Source of the DNA: Lepus europaeus
Lineage: Eukaryota > Chordata > Mammalia > Lagomorpha > Leporidae
Assembly (NCBI RefSeq): GCF_033115175.1
Contig: NC_084847.1
Coordinates: 43,261,905 to 43,325,904 of the forward strand
Reading direction: 5' to 3'
Length of the DNA stretch: 64,000 nucleotides
How positions within the stretch are numbered: the first letter of the stretch is position 1; each line of letters starts with the position of its first letter. The notes below the pieces were generated by a model that had not been told where the DNA came from, ran no database searches, and saw only the letters and a list, made by a program, of their open reading frames with translations. Shown here piece by piece: positions 1 through 12,060 of the stretch. Position numbers and translations under genes: made by a program.

Positions 1-50
1 CTCTTCCTGTCTCTGCACCTGTCTCTGTCTGCCTTTTAAATAAATAAATG
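1..50 (+). mobile_element. CSINE 3' tail cut by the window edge
   Basis: Ends in a TCTGTCTGCC then TTTTAAATAAATAAATG tail typical of older C repeats. The head lies outside the window. Confidence 0.6.
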
Positions 51-204
51 AATACAAATTTAAAATAGTCTTTTCTTACCATCTATATGTTGGAGAGTTC
101 CACCAATCTCTATTCCATTTACTTAGGAGATTGTATTCATAGCATTTAACTCTGATTACAGTTCTAATATTTACATTTTTTGGATTTTGTATGTTTTCTC
201 TAAC

Positions 205-315
205 TAAAATGTGAACTCCTTGTGAGCAGATACTTTGTCAGTCTTGCTAGATGCCTTATTACTATCACTTAGAACATAGACCAGCCACAAATGAGGTACT
301 TAGTGAATATTTTTC
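205..315 (+). repeat. L2-like relic
   Basis: Resembles the L2 3' end: GTGAACTCCTTGTGAGCAGA, then CTTAGAACATAGACC, then a tail with TTAGTGAATATTT. Old and diverged. Confidence 0.5.
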
Positions 316-364
316 AAAATGAAAAAGATCAAAGAAATATGAAGGGCCTTCAAAGTTTATGCAA

Positions 365-480
365 ATATGTATTCTGAAAATTTATCAATTAATTTCATTT
401 TTGCACCATAATTATCTTTTAATTCCATTTTCTATGAACTTTTTAAAGTACCCTCTCATGTCTTTACACATTATTTTCCA
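365..480 (-). repeat. Interspersed 3'-UTR-like repeat, copy 1
   Basis: Contains CTATGAACTTTTTAAAGTACCCTC. The same family occurs in opposite orientation at 41815-41940 (AGGGATCTTCAAAAGCTCATGG). It probably derives from the 3' end of an old L1. Confidence 0.45.
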
Positions 481-839
481 TGCAAGCATTATTGACTTTT
501 GAAAATAACAATCCAGAGAAATAGTGCCATTAGTAACTTGTAAGTAGCCCTATCAGTACTGTCTTTAATATATATGTATTTAAATTATGCTTGTGGAATT
601 TTCTGTGATGAACACACATCTGTCACTGAAATGGCACTGCTCAACCCAGTGAAATATTACAAATGTGTACTATGTATGTGTATTTAAACACTTTTAAACC
701 TATATCACAGTATTGTGAACCAGCCCATCCATCCAAATAGTACTGCTCTCAATTGCTTTATTTTTTCCACTATTAATAATTTAATACATGTCTTTCAATA
801 TTAATAGAATCTTTGTATTGCATACAACTATGAGATACA

Positions 840-2030
840 ATTGATGCTTTTGTATCTGTAAACAATGTGGAATGATTAAACTGAATGAATTAATATGTCC
901 ATCACCTTGTCAACTTATTTGTTTTTTGGGATAAGACATTTGAAATGAACTCTTAGCAATTTCACAATAGGTGATATGTTGTTGTTGACTGCAATCACTG
1001 TAAGGTGTAAAGATTTCAAACTTACTGATCCAGCATATCTGAAACTGTGTATGCTTTGAGTAACAACTTGCTATTCCTTCCTTTCCTCTATGCCAGCCTT
1101 TGTAGGCCATCCACGTCGGTTCTGAGACTGTGTGGTATTTGTCTTTCTCTGACTCAGTTAAGTCAGCCTGATATCCTACAGGTTCATCCATGTTGTCCAA
1201 AATATCAGCCTTATCTTTCTAACAGCTGAATGGTATCCCACTGACTACATTTTATTTCTTTATCCTAAATGGAAACGTAGGTCAATTTCATAGTTTGGCT
1301 CTTGTGAACACTGCTGCAGTGAACATGGGGGCAAATATTTCTTCAACACTCTTTATTTCATTTCTTCTGTGCATGCACCTGGTCATGGTCATTCTGTTTT
1401 GGTTTGTTGAGGGATGGCCATAGTGTTTCTCACACTGTACAATTTACACTTCCAGCAGTGATACGCAAGTACTCTTTAGACTGTATCCACAAAAACATGT
1501 TATCTTTCACCCGTGATAAAAGCCATTCTAACAGCTGTGATGCTGGCAGCTCACTGTGGTGTGAATTTGCATTTCCCTGATTGTTGGTGATGTCCAGCAG
1601 TTTCCCATGTGCATGATGTTCACGTGCATGTTTTCATTTCAGATATGTATGTGGAGGTCCTTTGTCTGTCTTGTCTCTACGTTGTTGTTTCCTTTGTTGT
1701 GCAAAACCTTTTACATTTTGTGCAGTCACATTTGTCTGGTTTGTTCCTTTCAGGTTAATATCAAAAACATTATCAGCCATGCCTATGTTGTAGAGCTTTT
1801 CTCTTATGCTTTTATCTGGTAGTTTTACACCTTCAGGTCTTATATTTAAGATTTTAATGTATTTTGGGTTTATGTGTGTCTATGGTATGAAATAAGGATC
1901 TAACTTAATTCTTCTGAATGTGGATACAACTTTCCCCCAGACCATTTGCTGAAAAGATTGTATTTTTCCCAATATATGTATTTGGGCTCTTTGCCCCAAA
2001 GCTGTTTTTTTTTTTCCTGTTCTGTTAGTT
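840..2030 (-). mobile_element. Old L1 3' part (ORF2 end), minus strand
   Basis: Reads as the reverse complement of a mammalian L1 ORF2 3' region, with landmarks such as GTGAACACTGCTGCAGTGAACATGG, TTGCATTTCCCTGAT and AAGGATCTAACTTAATTCTTC. Frame is lost throughout. Confidence 0.8.
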
Positions 2031-2273
2031 TATACATCTGTGTCTAAGTCATTATCTGACAGTATTTTTAAGTGATTGTATTAATTTTTTATTGCTGCTT
2101 TAAAACATTACCAGTAACTTAGTGCTTAAAACAGTAAAATTGTATGATCTTAGCATTTGGGAAGTCAGAGGACCAACAAAGGTCTCACTGGGTCAAAATC
2201 AAGGTGTCAGCTGGGCCATGTTCTTTCTGGACTCGATAGGGAAAAATTAATTTTCTTTACAAAAATAAGTTTT

Positions 2274-2308
2274 TACACTTGATCTTAGCCTAAAGGCTGA
2301 GAAGTGAT
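2274..2308 (-). pseudogene. U2 snRNA 5'-end relic (about 35 nt)
   Basis: Read on the minus strand, the segment starts ATCACTTCTCAGCC and continues TTTAGGCTAAGATCAAGTGT. This matches the first 35 nucleotides of U2 snRNA (5' stem-loop I and the start of the branch-site-pairing region) with only about 3 differences. The match fades after AAGTGTA, so only the 5' end is present. It cannot make a functional snRNA. Truncated U2 pseudogenes of this kind are known in mammals. Confidence 0.75.
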
Positions 2309-2939
2309 ATATAAAATAATTAAAACAAATTCTAAAAGGCGTGTAAAATTGTGCCTATGTGTGGGGTAGCACTGATGTATCGGGGTGGGGGATAGCAAGC
2401 AGGAAGATTGACTGTGTTGCAGCACCCAACACACCAGATTCCATGCAGTGGAAAATGGAAGCTCCTGCAGTTTAGGCACTTACAAGTGCCAGCTAGAAAT
2501 AACTGACAGGGCTGCCAACTGTGTCTCCATGATGGCCTTTAGCTCACTATAAAGTTGTTGTAATAAACTCACCATGGTTGGCACCCTACTCCCATCATGC
2601 ACCTGAAGCCATGACACTTCTGAGATTTCCCAAAAAGGTCAAGGAAATGAGTGGTACTCAGGTCCCTCCCCCAACCCTGCTACCTTTGAATATTTAATTA
2701 AGCTCTGCCCCAGACACCACCCCATGCCTCCAGTTCACATAAAGTGGTGGACTCAAACCTTGTTGGTACAGTTCTTTCTTTAGTGTGCTCGCACGCCTTC
2801 CTGAATGTATTGAAAGTATCTTTGTATTTCTAATCCATGGGAAAATAACTCTTGCTTTGTTCTTTTTACTTATGTCTGTTTTGGCTGAGGTCCTTTGTGG
2901 CACCATACAAATATTTTTCTTTTTAAGTGAATAATGACA

Positions 2940-3420
2940 CTGGCCGTTTTCTACGTATTTCCACATCTCTGTCATAGAATTCCCACACTCATAGTGTACA
3001 TGGCTCCCAAACTCACAGGGAACAGGGGATCCACTCTCAGCCCATGAACTTGCCCCCTCCATAGAAAGAGACAAGGTGTTCCCAGAGCCAGCTGCCTGTT
3101 GGTATTCCACCCTGGCAGTTTGATTCCTGGCACCTGTGATACAGTGAGGGGCAGGGAGCACCTCTCAGGCCAGGCCAGCTCAGATTCAGCGGGGACCACG
3201 GATTTATTCCTCTCACGTAGTAATGTGGTTGCACACAGGTATGAGCCACAGCAGCCTCTGCTCACCTTGCTAAGATGGTGCTGCCTCCCTGATAATCAGA
3301 GATGGCTTGGAATTCAGCAAGCATGCAACAACAGGAAGTGCTGCACACCACAGAGTTCACCTGGACCTGTTTGGGGGACGCTAGGGTGGTTGAGGCAGCC
3401 GAGGGCTGCCTTTGAGTGAC
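2940..3420 (-). mobile_element. L1 5'-UTR-like fragment, minus strand
   Basis: Shares an ordered series of blocks (AGAGCCAGCTGC, ACCTGTGATA, AGCACCTC, TTCCTCTCAC) with 48.75-48.92 kb, which is part of a minus-strand L1 5' region. It ends near a CTAAGATGGTGCTGCC block resembling the antisense of an L1 start. Confidence 0.5.
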
Positions 3421-4360
3421 AGCTGGTGGCTTTAGTTCCACTTTACCAGGGGAGGGGGTGGGACAACTCCTGGGCAGCGAGCTCCATGGTGCCCCCTGCT
3501 GGGGATGCGTCCCTTGCTTTCAGATCTGCAGGGGGCAGGTTTGACCCCAGAGGCTCAATGAGGAGCCTGGATCCTGACTGGTCTGGCAGGCCTGTGGGCA
3601 GTGAGGGCCGCAGACCCTTGTGGCGAGGCCTGGGCACCGGGTCCAGGGGCTCAGACAGGGGCCGCCCAGCCAGACAATGTCCATGGAGTGCTCCGTTCAT
3701 GGCCATGAAGGGTGCAGCGGCCCCGAGTCCCTTCCTTCCTCTCCACTCCCTGCGCTTCGCAGCCTTCTTCAGGGCGCATCCTCATTCCAGAGTCCAGGGC
3801 TGCCCTCGCCCCCCAGTTTCCACTGACCCGGCTGTGTAGCTTTGTCCCCACGCCCCCGCCCTTGTCCCGTGCCTCCCCTTGCCGCACCCACGCCCCCTGG
3901 AGTAGAATTTTGGTAACCACTTGGACTTTTCACAAAAGCACCCTTTGAAACGCCTTTCCCCAGCACTGGTCTGATAGAAGATGCGTGTTCTGGAAGCTGC
4001 TTTGACTTGCTTTCGCCTGACACCATAATCTCAGGAGCACTGAGCAACCCCAATGGGAGCCCCCATCCAGGAGGAGCAGGGCTGTGCATTTGCACCTGGT
4101 TCCCTCCCTGCGGATGTCCCCAGCCTGGCTTCCCCTAGAGAAAGGATACATTCTTGCTGCACGTTCATGTTTGCAGGGTGGAGTGTAGCTTTCTCTTTAC
4201 AAAGCCCTTGCTCCTGGCCAGAGCTGGTGGGGGTGGATTGGAGGAGCACCCCTCTCTTCCCCTCCAGCTTAGTGAAGTAGAAATCAACAGGAAGAGAGAA
4301 GCCAGTTAAGGAGTTTGATTGAGACTGTTTAACTTTTGTTCTGCCTGTGGAAGGCACGCT
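3420..4360. other. Locally GC-rich segment, no gene recognised
   Basis: Raised GC and CpG around 3.55-3.90 kb make overlapping open frames on both strands. None resembles a known family or has convincing splice sites. A CTCF-like motif is listed separately. Confidence 0.4.
3488..3504 (-). promoter_or_regulatory. CTCF-like motif
   Basis: On the minus strand it reads CCCCAGCAGGGGGCACC, a close match to the CTCF core CCASYAGRKGGCRS. Confidence 0.5.
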
Positions 4361-4419
4361 CTCATGTGTGAAAACTTAACCCAGATGTAGACTACTGAAT
4401 TATAGGATGACAATTTTTA

Positions 4420-4910
4420 ATTCTAGACTCCACTTTTAAACATTTCTCTAGAAAGAAAATATGTCCGTAAAACACAGTTGTCATAGTTTAGGTCACATAA
4501 CGTGCAAACATTCACAGGAAGACTAGCACAGAATCTTGCTTTCCCTGCCAGAAGATTTTCTGCCGTCTTCCTTCTGGTTGCCATTGCACAAGTCTGCGAG
4601 GGAATCACAGGTTTTGGTGGTGTGTTTCCTAGCAAAGAAGTAGCTGAGGGTGCTGCTTATGGGTTAAAGGATCTCACTAGCTTGCTTCAAAGTGTTTTAG
4701 ATGATTGAATCCTGTGCTGCAGTCTCTCTAATGGAGGGACCGATCATGATGAAGAGCAGCAGTGCCAGGTAAACCATGTTAATACGGGCTGTAGTTTATA
4801 CAGTGTGAACAAACCTTAGTCATTCAAATATATTGCTGTTTATACTACATTTACCTGGATGATCCCTTTAAAATATTGTTTACAATTTTTACACCACATT
4901 TTATATTATA

Positions 4911-4953
<43 letters not shown>

Positions 4954-5770
4954 GCTGCACATTTATCTTCAAATCTCTGGCAACCTAAAACTGGCAATAG
5001 ATATGACATTATTTCTTTACTGACAAAATGCTTTTATTTTTATTGAAAATATTTATGAATATTTTAGGAACAGTTGATCATCTTTTTTGTTATTTAAATT
5101 TTTATTGCTTATTTTGATGCTACCTAAGATGAAATAGCACTCATGAAGTTAAAAAAAATTAGAATGTATTTTCAAGATTTTGTTTTAATTTTACATTTTT
5201 GTCTTCACTGGCATTAAATTTTGGCCTGTTTTTCAGTAACATATATAAATGGCTAAGTAATGAAGGGAAGCAGTCTTCAGTATGATGTGTGCTGCACTAC
5301 CATATATGTGGAATGGGTGCACAAAGACAGTGCTAGGGTGGCTATGGTAGAAGATTAATAAAAATCGATGAAGCTGCAACTATATTTGTGTTCGTAGTGT
5401 CTCTAATCCACAATTCTGATGTATTGTACTTGATCAATGAATGTGTTTACTATAATCATAGTTTGGTTTAAATATCTAAATAATATCTGTAAGATTTTTA
5501 TGTGTTTGGGATTTATAGTATTGATGGGGAATATTCTTGGACCACAAGGGTTATTGCCAATGTGTTTTATTACTTGTGTTTTAATATAATATTTTCAAAT
5601 GAGAAGCTAATTTTATCAGTAATATTCAGAGAATTCTATAACTGTATATTTCACAAACTATTAAAATATTTTTGTATTGGAGCTTCTTTACATTATTTTA
5701 TCATGCAGCAGACACTTGGTAGTTTCAAAATAACTCATTCATTGAATAAATGCTTCATGTTGTGGACCAG
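4420..5770 (+). other. Unidentified, 3'-UTR-like segment
   Basis: A 68-codon frame (4502-4708, ending LLQSVLDD then stop) is followed by about 1 kb of AT-rich sequence with an AATAAA at about 5744. This could be the 3' part of a processed transcript copy, but no parent was recognised and no poly-A or target-site duplication is clear. Confidence 0.2.
4912..4950. repeat. (TA)n microsatellite
   Basis: About 19 uninterrupted TA dinucleotides. Confidence 0.95.
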
Positions 5771-5929
5771 AAACCACAAGACTCTATGGATTCACAGAAA
5801 AGACATAGTGTTTGTTGAAAGACACTTAGACATTAGAAATGGAAAATGTGAATTATCTTCTATAAATATTTCTTCTTTTAATTATTGGAACAAAAATCTT
5901 TGGATTCAAGCTAGAGCAGAGAAACAAAT

Positions 5930-8130
5930 TGACTAAGAATAATTACTATATATGCTATAATTTAACAACTGAAGAAGTAGACCAGTGGGTGATGGAGACA
6001 ACTGGTGAGTTCACGGACATGAAGAGTCTTCTTGGGACAAGGATGCTGGTGGCCTGTCCTGAGCAGACACTGTGGAAGTGCAGTCCTTGGAGACACTGGA
6101 CACTGTGGGCTCAGTTCCTGGGCAAGCTGTGAGCTCACAGGAGGTCAGCACAAGGAGGACTATGAGGGAATGATGGAGAATCATCAGGCGGGAGTGTAGC
6201 AGCCTAAGAGAGGGTGGGATCCAAGACTAAGCGCAGGTTAGGTGAGGCCTGAATGACTGTCCTGTCAGGAGCAGGGCTGGGAGGCTTCAGGCTCCTCTGT
6301 GTGGGAGCAGCTGTGCCATCTCCTTGACCCTGATGGTCATATGCCCTGGCCAGGCCAGCAATGGTGTGGGGTTACCACAGCATGAGTCAGGGTTAAGGAG
6401 CAGGGAGTGGGACCCTGTGGGGCATCAGGAGGGTAGAACAGGCTGCAGGGACACATTCACCATGCCCTGTTTAGTCTCCAATGATAAGGGTTGATGGCAG
6501 AGGAGGGGATGACAGATGGGAAGTGTCTCCATATGACACCCTGAGTGACAGAAGCAATGTCCCTGAAGTGAGATCTCCCATCTTTCTTCTTGTATTACTC
6601 AACCCATGGCCTGGTCAGCAACACCTGGTAACCCAGCTGCCCCGAGACCTCGGGAAGTGGTTCATCCTTGGAGCCCCTGCATGTGGTGATGTCTGGGGCG
6701 GCGTGGGGATCCATGCTCTGCAGAACACACCCAGCACCACATCACACTCACTTCCATGAGCCAGGGCCCAGCTTCCTCACAGGATCCTGCCCTTGGTCTC
6801 CCTCCATCCTCACCTCCAGGAGAGACCAGACAAGGGTGGTGAGGAGACTGGTGAATACAACAGCAGCAATGGAACCTGCATAGCTAGGAACACACATGGG
6901 CTTGTGCACACAAACACACACAGACACACACACACAGGCTCACACTTGTCCCCAGTGGGATATTATAGCTTAGGCTCCCTGGGACAGGGAGAGTGGTGAG
7001 GAGCTTGGCCACAGCAAGATCCAGGAGGCTCAGCAAATCCTGCAAGGCATTCACCATCCCTGCAGGAGCCAGAGGCAACCATGCCCGGCTGAGGAGCTGC
7101 AAGGGGCCTAATGGTGCTGACAGTGAAGGTGTCCCCCAGACATAGATGTCCCTCATCCGGGAGCCTTAGGGATTGTGGGTGCTCCTGACCCCACATGCTT
7201 ATCATCAACATCAGTGTCTGTGTGGTCAGCACCAGTGTCAGGGGCTGGTGGTGAAGTCACAGTGATTCAAACCTTAACCTCGTGCCTGTGTCCAGGACAG
7301 AGTCCCTGTTCCTCCTGCAGACAGTCTGGTCCCTGCTGGCTCAAGGTCCCAGGCAGGTGGCAGGCAGCCTGCCTCACCACTCCCCCTAGTCTCTGGATTC
7401 TGATACCCAACAGCAACAGCAGCAGCAAGGAGAAGCCAGGAGGAGGGCAGGAGGCACAGCCTGGATCAGCAGTGCTAAGGAAAGCCTGTCATGTGGCAGG
7501 AACTTGTGCCACTTGGAGCCCCCAGTTCTGGTCATTTGCAAGGGTGGGGAAAGTACTGTGACCTCAGGTAGTTGTATGCCAATTGTGAGGGCACCCATTG
7601 CACTCATATTAATCCAAAATGCAAATGCTCAAAAAGTCAATACAAAATATAATTGTAGAGGAAAAGGAGGATGGAGGATGGAGGGTGGCAGGGACCTGGG
7701 ACCTTGTCCAGTGGGTGACAGAGGGCACCAGGATATCTGAGTCCATGACACACCTCCCACACATCTGCCCTTTTCTCTTGATCCCAGAAGAGACCACAGG
7801 CCCCCTGCTAGGGGATTCTTATTCCCCAGGGGGTTGGGAACCCTGACCCTGAGACCTGCTGATCTAGGAGAATGCCATTGTGACTGCGCTCCATGATGTC
7901 ACCATTGCCAAGCACTGCTCCTTCCATATTCTACAGCAGTAAGAGGCCACTCGTGTGTCAGGTGACTGGCTGAGCTGGAGTTTGTTTTCTAGGCAGCAAG
8001 CAAGTTCAGGACACGTGGATGGATTCAGGTCCAGGTGAGTGGGACTTCCTCTCTTCATGTCATGATGATTTGGGGACAGGTTGTCCCAGCTGTGTGGGCC
8101 TGGCCTCTCCTGGCTACTGCAAAGGGCCAT
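5930..8130. other. Moderately GC-rich unique DNA, no gene recognised
   Basis: Several short open frames on both strands, plus an (AC)n tract near 6905-6935 and a CAG/CAA run at 7411-7430. I looked for receptor or immunoglobulin exons and found none that hold up. Confidence 0.4.
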
Positions 8131-8137
8131 GCTGTCT

Positions 8138-8138
8138 G

Positions 8139-8176
<38 letters not shown>
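8138..8176. repeat. (TC)n microsatellite
   Basis: About 19 TC repeats. Confidence 0.95.
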
Positions 8177-8724
8177 GCATGTTTTCCAGCTTAAAAACAT
8201 GAAAAATTTGATTCACTCTCTGAATACTAACAATGGGGATGTAGAACCTGAAATTAACTATACCACTTTCATATAATCTGTATAATGTAAAATATGTATA
8301 ATATTGTACATTCCGAATAACAAAATACTGATTTTAAAAAAAGGTGAATTACATCTAAAGAACTGGAAACCATACTGTGCCCATGGATTACAGGATAAAT
8401 GTAATAAAGGTGCTGGTTTCCCCAAAATAGTAAATAACTCTAATGCAATTCCATCACTATCTCAGCAAGATTTTTGTAGGTCTAGGTGCTCTTATTCTAG
8501 AATTCATACGGATAGTTAAGACAGTCTTGGGAGAGTGGGAAGAACAAAGTGGGAAGATTCACTGCAGTCAATGTCAAGTCTCACTGAGTAGATACAGTTA
8601 TCAAGAATTGGTGACACTGGGAAAAGGACATAGACAAACAGAACAGAGAACCCAAATAGACACACAAATATGCTCAATTGAATTTTTACTCAGTATCACA
8701 GGGAATTCCAAAAAAGAAAGGATA

Positions 8725-9045
8725 ACTTATTCAAAAAGTGGAGTTTCCCGCCTCTGTTACACATCAGAGTGCCTGTGTTTGATGCCCGGCTCTGCTCCTG
8801 ACTCCAGCCTCCTGCTACTGCAGACCCTGGAAGGCAACGCCAAGGGCTCAAGTAATTGGGTTTCTGCCACCCACATGGGAGACCTGGAATGAGGCCCTGG
8901 CTCGCTGCTCTAGCCTGGCCCTTCCCCATCTGTTGCAAGAATTTCTGGAGTCTATCAGTGGATGGAACATATCTCTGTCTCTCCCTACTGTGATGTCACT
9001 CTGCTTTTCCAATAAATATATAGATCTTTAAAATATCTTTTAAAA
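8725..9045 (+). mobile_element. Older CSINE, plus strand
   Basis: Diverged C repeat: head near AGAGTGCCTGTGTTTGATGCC, central CACATGGGAGACCTGGA, tail with AATAAATATATAGATC. Confidence 0.75.
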
Positions 9046-9409
9046 AGGAAAATACAGGACTGCAAGCTGAATTTTCACAACAGGTGACCAATGCATAATT
9101 TGTGAGTTATTTAACATTCTATGCAATATTTAGATGCATTTGCATTTGTGATCAACCCAGATCAATTCACATGTCAGATGAATGGAAAAAAACCATAACA
9201 AATATATTTCATTCCATGGAACATTTGGGCTATGATACACTAAGGGGTCATTCAATGTTTATCTAGAATGCAAATGGAACTGGGCATTTGGGTGTTATTG
9301 TTTCTGGTACTTCTGTTTTTTTCTTGGCTAAATCTGGCAGCCCTATCAGGCTAAACTTGGATGCAGGGCCTTCTGTATGCCAATTTCACCTATGGCAAGT
9401 GTCAGACTG

Positions 9410-9520
9410 TCTTTTTTCCCTCTCTGTAAAATGGGGGTGGTGACTTTTATTTTGCAAGGCTGCAAGCTTGCCAAATCACACAGCTCCTCTAGCTGTTGTT
9501 GGTGGTGAATGCTTAGCAAT
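9410..9520 (+). repeat. MIR relic
   Basis: Contains CTCTCTGTAAAATGGGG, the MIR core, followed by a decayed 3' part. Confidence 0.6.
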
Positions 9521-9559
9521 CAACATGCATATCTAGGGATGATAGTTGGATCACTGAAT

Positions 9560-9905
9560 CTTTTTTTAAAAAGATTATTTAAAATGGAGAGAGAGGGAGA
9601 AAGAAGGAGATGAGGGGAGAGAGAGAGAGAGAGAGAGCGTACGAGAGAGAGAGAGATCTTCCACTTGTTGGTTCACTCCTCAAATGGCTAAAACAGGGCT
9701 GAACTAGGTCTGGAGCCAGGAACTTCACTGGGGTTTCCCATGTGGGTGGTAGGGAGCCACGCACTCAGGCCATACTCCATTGCTCTCCCAGATACGCCAG
9801 CTGGACCAGACATGGAGCATCAGAACTTGAACCAGTGCTCTGACACGGGATGCTGGCATCACATGTGGTGCTTTAACATGCTACATCACAACACAAGTCC
9901 CTAAT
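9560..9905 (-). mobile_element. Older CSINE, minus strand, with (GA)n
   Basis: Starts with a TTTAAAAAGATTATT tail and a GA-rich tract (9586-9655). It continues through CACTTGTTGGTTCACTCC and CCCATGTGGGTGG to the head near 9905. Confidence 0.8.
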
Positions 9906-9984
9906 TAAACACATCTTGCTTGGTACTGTATCCCTGGGTTAAAGCAAGTGCCTACTAGCAATATTATGGGCAAATTTATATTTC

Positions 9985-10250
9985 ACTTACATTTTGCATG
10001 TAGGCATTTATTTGAACAGCAGAGAGACAGCAAGCTTTCATCTGATGGTTCACTCTCCAAATACCCACCACGACCAGAGCTCGGCCAGGCCAAAGCCAGG
10101 AGCCAACAACTCTGTTCAAGGATCCAATCACTTGAGCCATCACTGTTGGTTCCCAGGCTGTGTATTGGCAGGAAGCTGGAGTCAAGAGCCAATTGCAGGA
10201 CTTTACTCAAGCACTCCAGAGTGGAACATGGGCTTCTTAAACTCCAATTA
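9985..10250 (-). mobile_element. Older CSINE, minus strand
   Basis: TTTATTTGAACAGCAGAGAG, GGTTCACTCTCCAAATACC and a GTATTGGCAGGAAGCTGGAG block follow the C-repeat order. Confidence 0.7.
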
Positions 10251-10589
10251 AACACCTGCCCCATAGGTAAACCTAAATGGCCTGTGGAGTTGACAGGGCC
10301 AGTGTGGTTACACCATGTGTGACATGACAAGTGATAGAAGTGGAGGAGGAAGCTCCAACATCCTGGCTTTGCCTTCACTTTAACCACCCAGCTGGCTTTT
10401 CTGGGCTCAACTGTGTGCTCATTTCCTCCACTCACTGAGCTGGGACGTTTCCCAGAAGCCTCCAGGCTGGTTTTAGAAGAGATGACAATGTAAGCATAGG
10501 TGTCATTGCCTGTATCTGTGGTAACTGTTTGCTGAATTTCTAGGAATGAACTTTTGCCAACACCTGCTCAGTGTCAGGGTTTAGGCTTT

Positions 10590-10895
10590 TTATTATGTTA
10601 TTCATTTATTATTATAATTATAACTATTATTATAAGAAAGAGAGACATAGATATCTTCCAACTGCTGGCTCAATCTCCAATGCCTGTAAGAGCCAGGCCA
10701 TGACAGGCAACACCCTGGAGCCTGGAACTCTATCTGGGTCTCCCACATCGCTGAGCCATCATCTGCTGCTTGCCCGGGGTGTGCACTAGCAGAAACCTAG
10801 GATTTGAGGCAGAGCCAGGCTTCAAACCAAGGACTCCAATATGGGACATGCATGTCCCAAGGAGCGTCTTAATCTCTAAGCCAAATGCCCACCCC
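10590..10895 (-). mobile_element. Older CSINE, minus strand
   Basis: Tail at TATTATTATAATTATAAC, then CTTCCAACTGCTGGCTCAAT and the head ending AAATGCCCACCCC. Confidence 0.7.
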
Positions 10896-10959
10896 CAAGT
10901 GTGTATCTTACACCACTATAATGAGAATCAGAGAAGGGAAGTGCAAAGGAAAAAGCCTG

Positions 10960-11095
10960 TGTTTAGCGTGAGATGGGCCCAGGTTCTCAGTTTTGCTTCA
11001 CTGGTAGCAGCATCTTACTTTGTCAACTCTCTTCACCACTGGGCCTCAATATTCCCATTAAATTAGGTAGAAAACCTATTGGAGGGCACCTTGTT
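10960..11095 (+). repeat. MIR relic
   Basis: TCAACTCTCTTCACCACTGGGCCTC with a following ATTCCCATTAAATTAGG follows the MIR core. Confidence 0.55.
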
Positions 11096-11234
11096 CATAG
11101 AGTTTGTTCCTGCTTGTATGATTTACATGTTTCAGGTGCCACACAGAACATTCTAGGTTCATTCATGGCCTGAATTGTGTAGGCAGGCTCTTAGATAGCC
11201 ACTGTTGATCCCCACCTCCTGGTACAATCTGTTT

Positions 11235-11270
11235 TTTAAAAATATTTGTTGTTATTTATATGAAAGACAG

Positions 11271-11326
<56 letters not shown>

Positions 11327-11590
11327 CCTCTCTCTCTTTAACACACACACACACACACAAACACATTTTCCAATCACTGGTTCACTCCCCACATGGACAC
11401 AATGGCTCAAGCTTGGCCAAGATGAAGCTAAGATCCCAGAATTCAATCTGTCTTTCCTATGTGGTAGGGTCCCAAAATCTTTGGCCATCACCTGCTACCT
11501 TCCCAGGGTGTGGTTAAATAGGGAACTGCGTAGGAAGTGGAGTAGCCAGAACTTGAACTGGCCGTCTGATATGGGATCCTTCTGTTGCAG
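11235..11590 (-). mobile_element. Older CSINE, minus strand, with (CT)n and (AC)n
   Basis: A-tail antisense at 11235-11260, then about 32 CT repeats (11272-11335) and a CA run (11342-11358). C-repeat body text follows: CACTGGTTCACTCCCCACATG and CACCTGCTACCTTCCC. Confidence 0.75.
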
Positions 11591-12060
11591 ACAGAACCTT
11601 AACCCTGAAGTAGGGTCTAATTGTATTCCAGGTCTTTGCCTTCTACCTAGAGAAGCATTTGAAGCACAGAAACATGTACAGTACACAAAACGATAACATT
11701 TATTTAAGGTATCATAAAGGAAACATGAGCATGGGTGGGGAGTGGGCCAGGAGAAAACGGATGTAAGAGGAGAATTGGAGAGAGAGCACCTCAGCATCCG
11801 TCTCCCAAGAGCAGGACACACTTCTTCCAGTGCTGGCTGCTTTTGAGGTAGAAGTGTGGTGGCTATTCACATGGCACGTGCCCCACCCAGAAGGAAAGAT
11901 GCCCCAGGAAGGGGCAGTTTATTGGACAAGTAGGATAGAATTACATGGGAGCAAGGGCTTGTGACTTTGGACTTCCAGCTCTGTGGCCCTAACCTAGCTA
12001 CCTGCCTTATCCCATCTCATCCCCCCACAGAGATTTCCGACCCTTCATCTTAAGGGGGTG
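11590..12060 (-). mobile_element. 3' LTR of an old endogenous retrovirus
   Basis: The stretch around 11610-11830 is repeated in diverged form at about 15550-15760. Shared blocks include the GCCTTCTAC segment, TATTCCAGGT, and GGTGGGGAGTGG next to an AATAAA on the minus strand (11702-11707 here). Two such blocks facing the same way and flanking pol-like sequence are best read as the two LTRs of one minus-strand provirus. Outer limits are approximate because a C repeat abuts the low-coordinate side. Confidence 0.65.

Noticed and set aside
6748-7607. Possible immune-receptor exons on the minus strand
   Set aside because: Hydrophobic stretches exist, but there are no cysteine or tryptophan landmarks of an immunoglobulin fold, and the Leu/Cys run comes from a CAG/CAA repeat.
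11205-11696. 163-aa and overlapping frames around the (CT)n tract
   Set aside because: Created by the CT and CA microsatellite inside a C repeat; Ser-Leu or Arg-Glu runs only.
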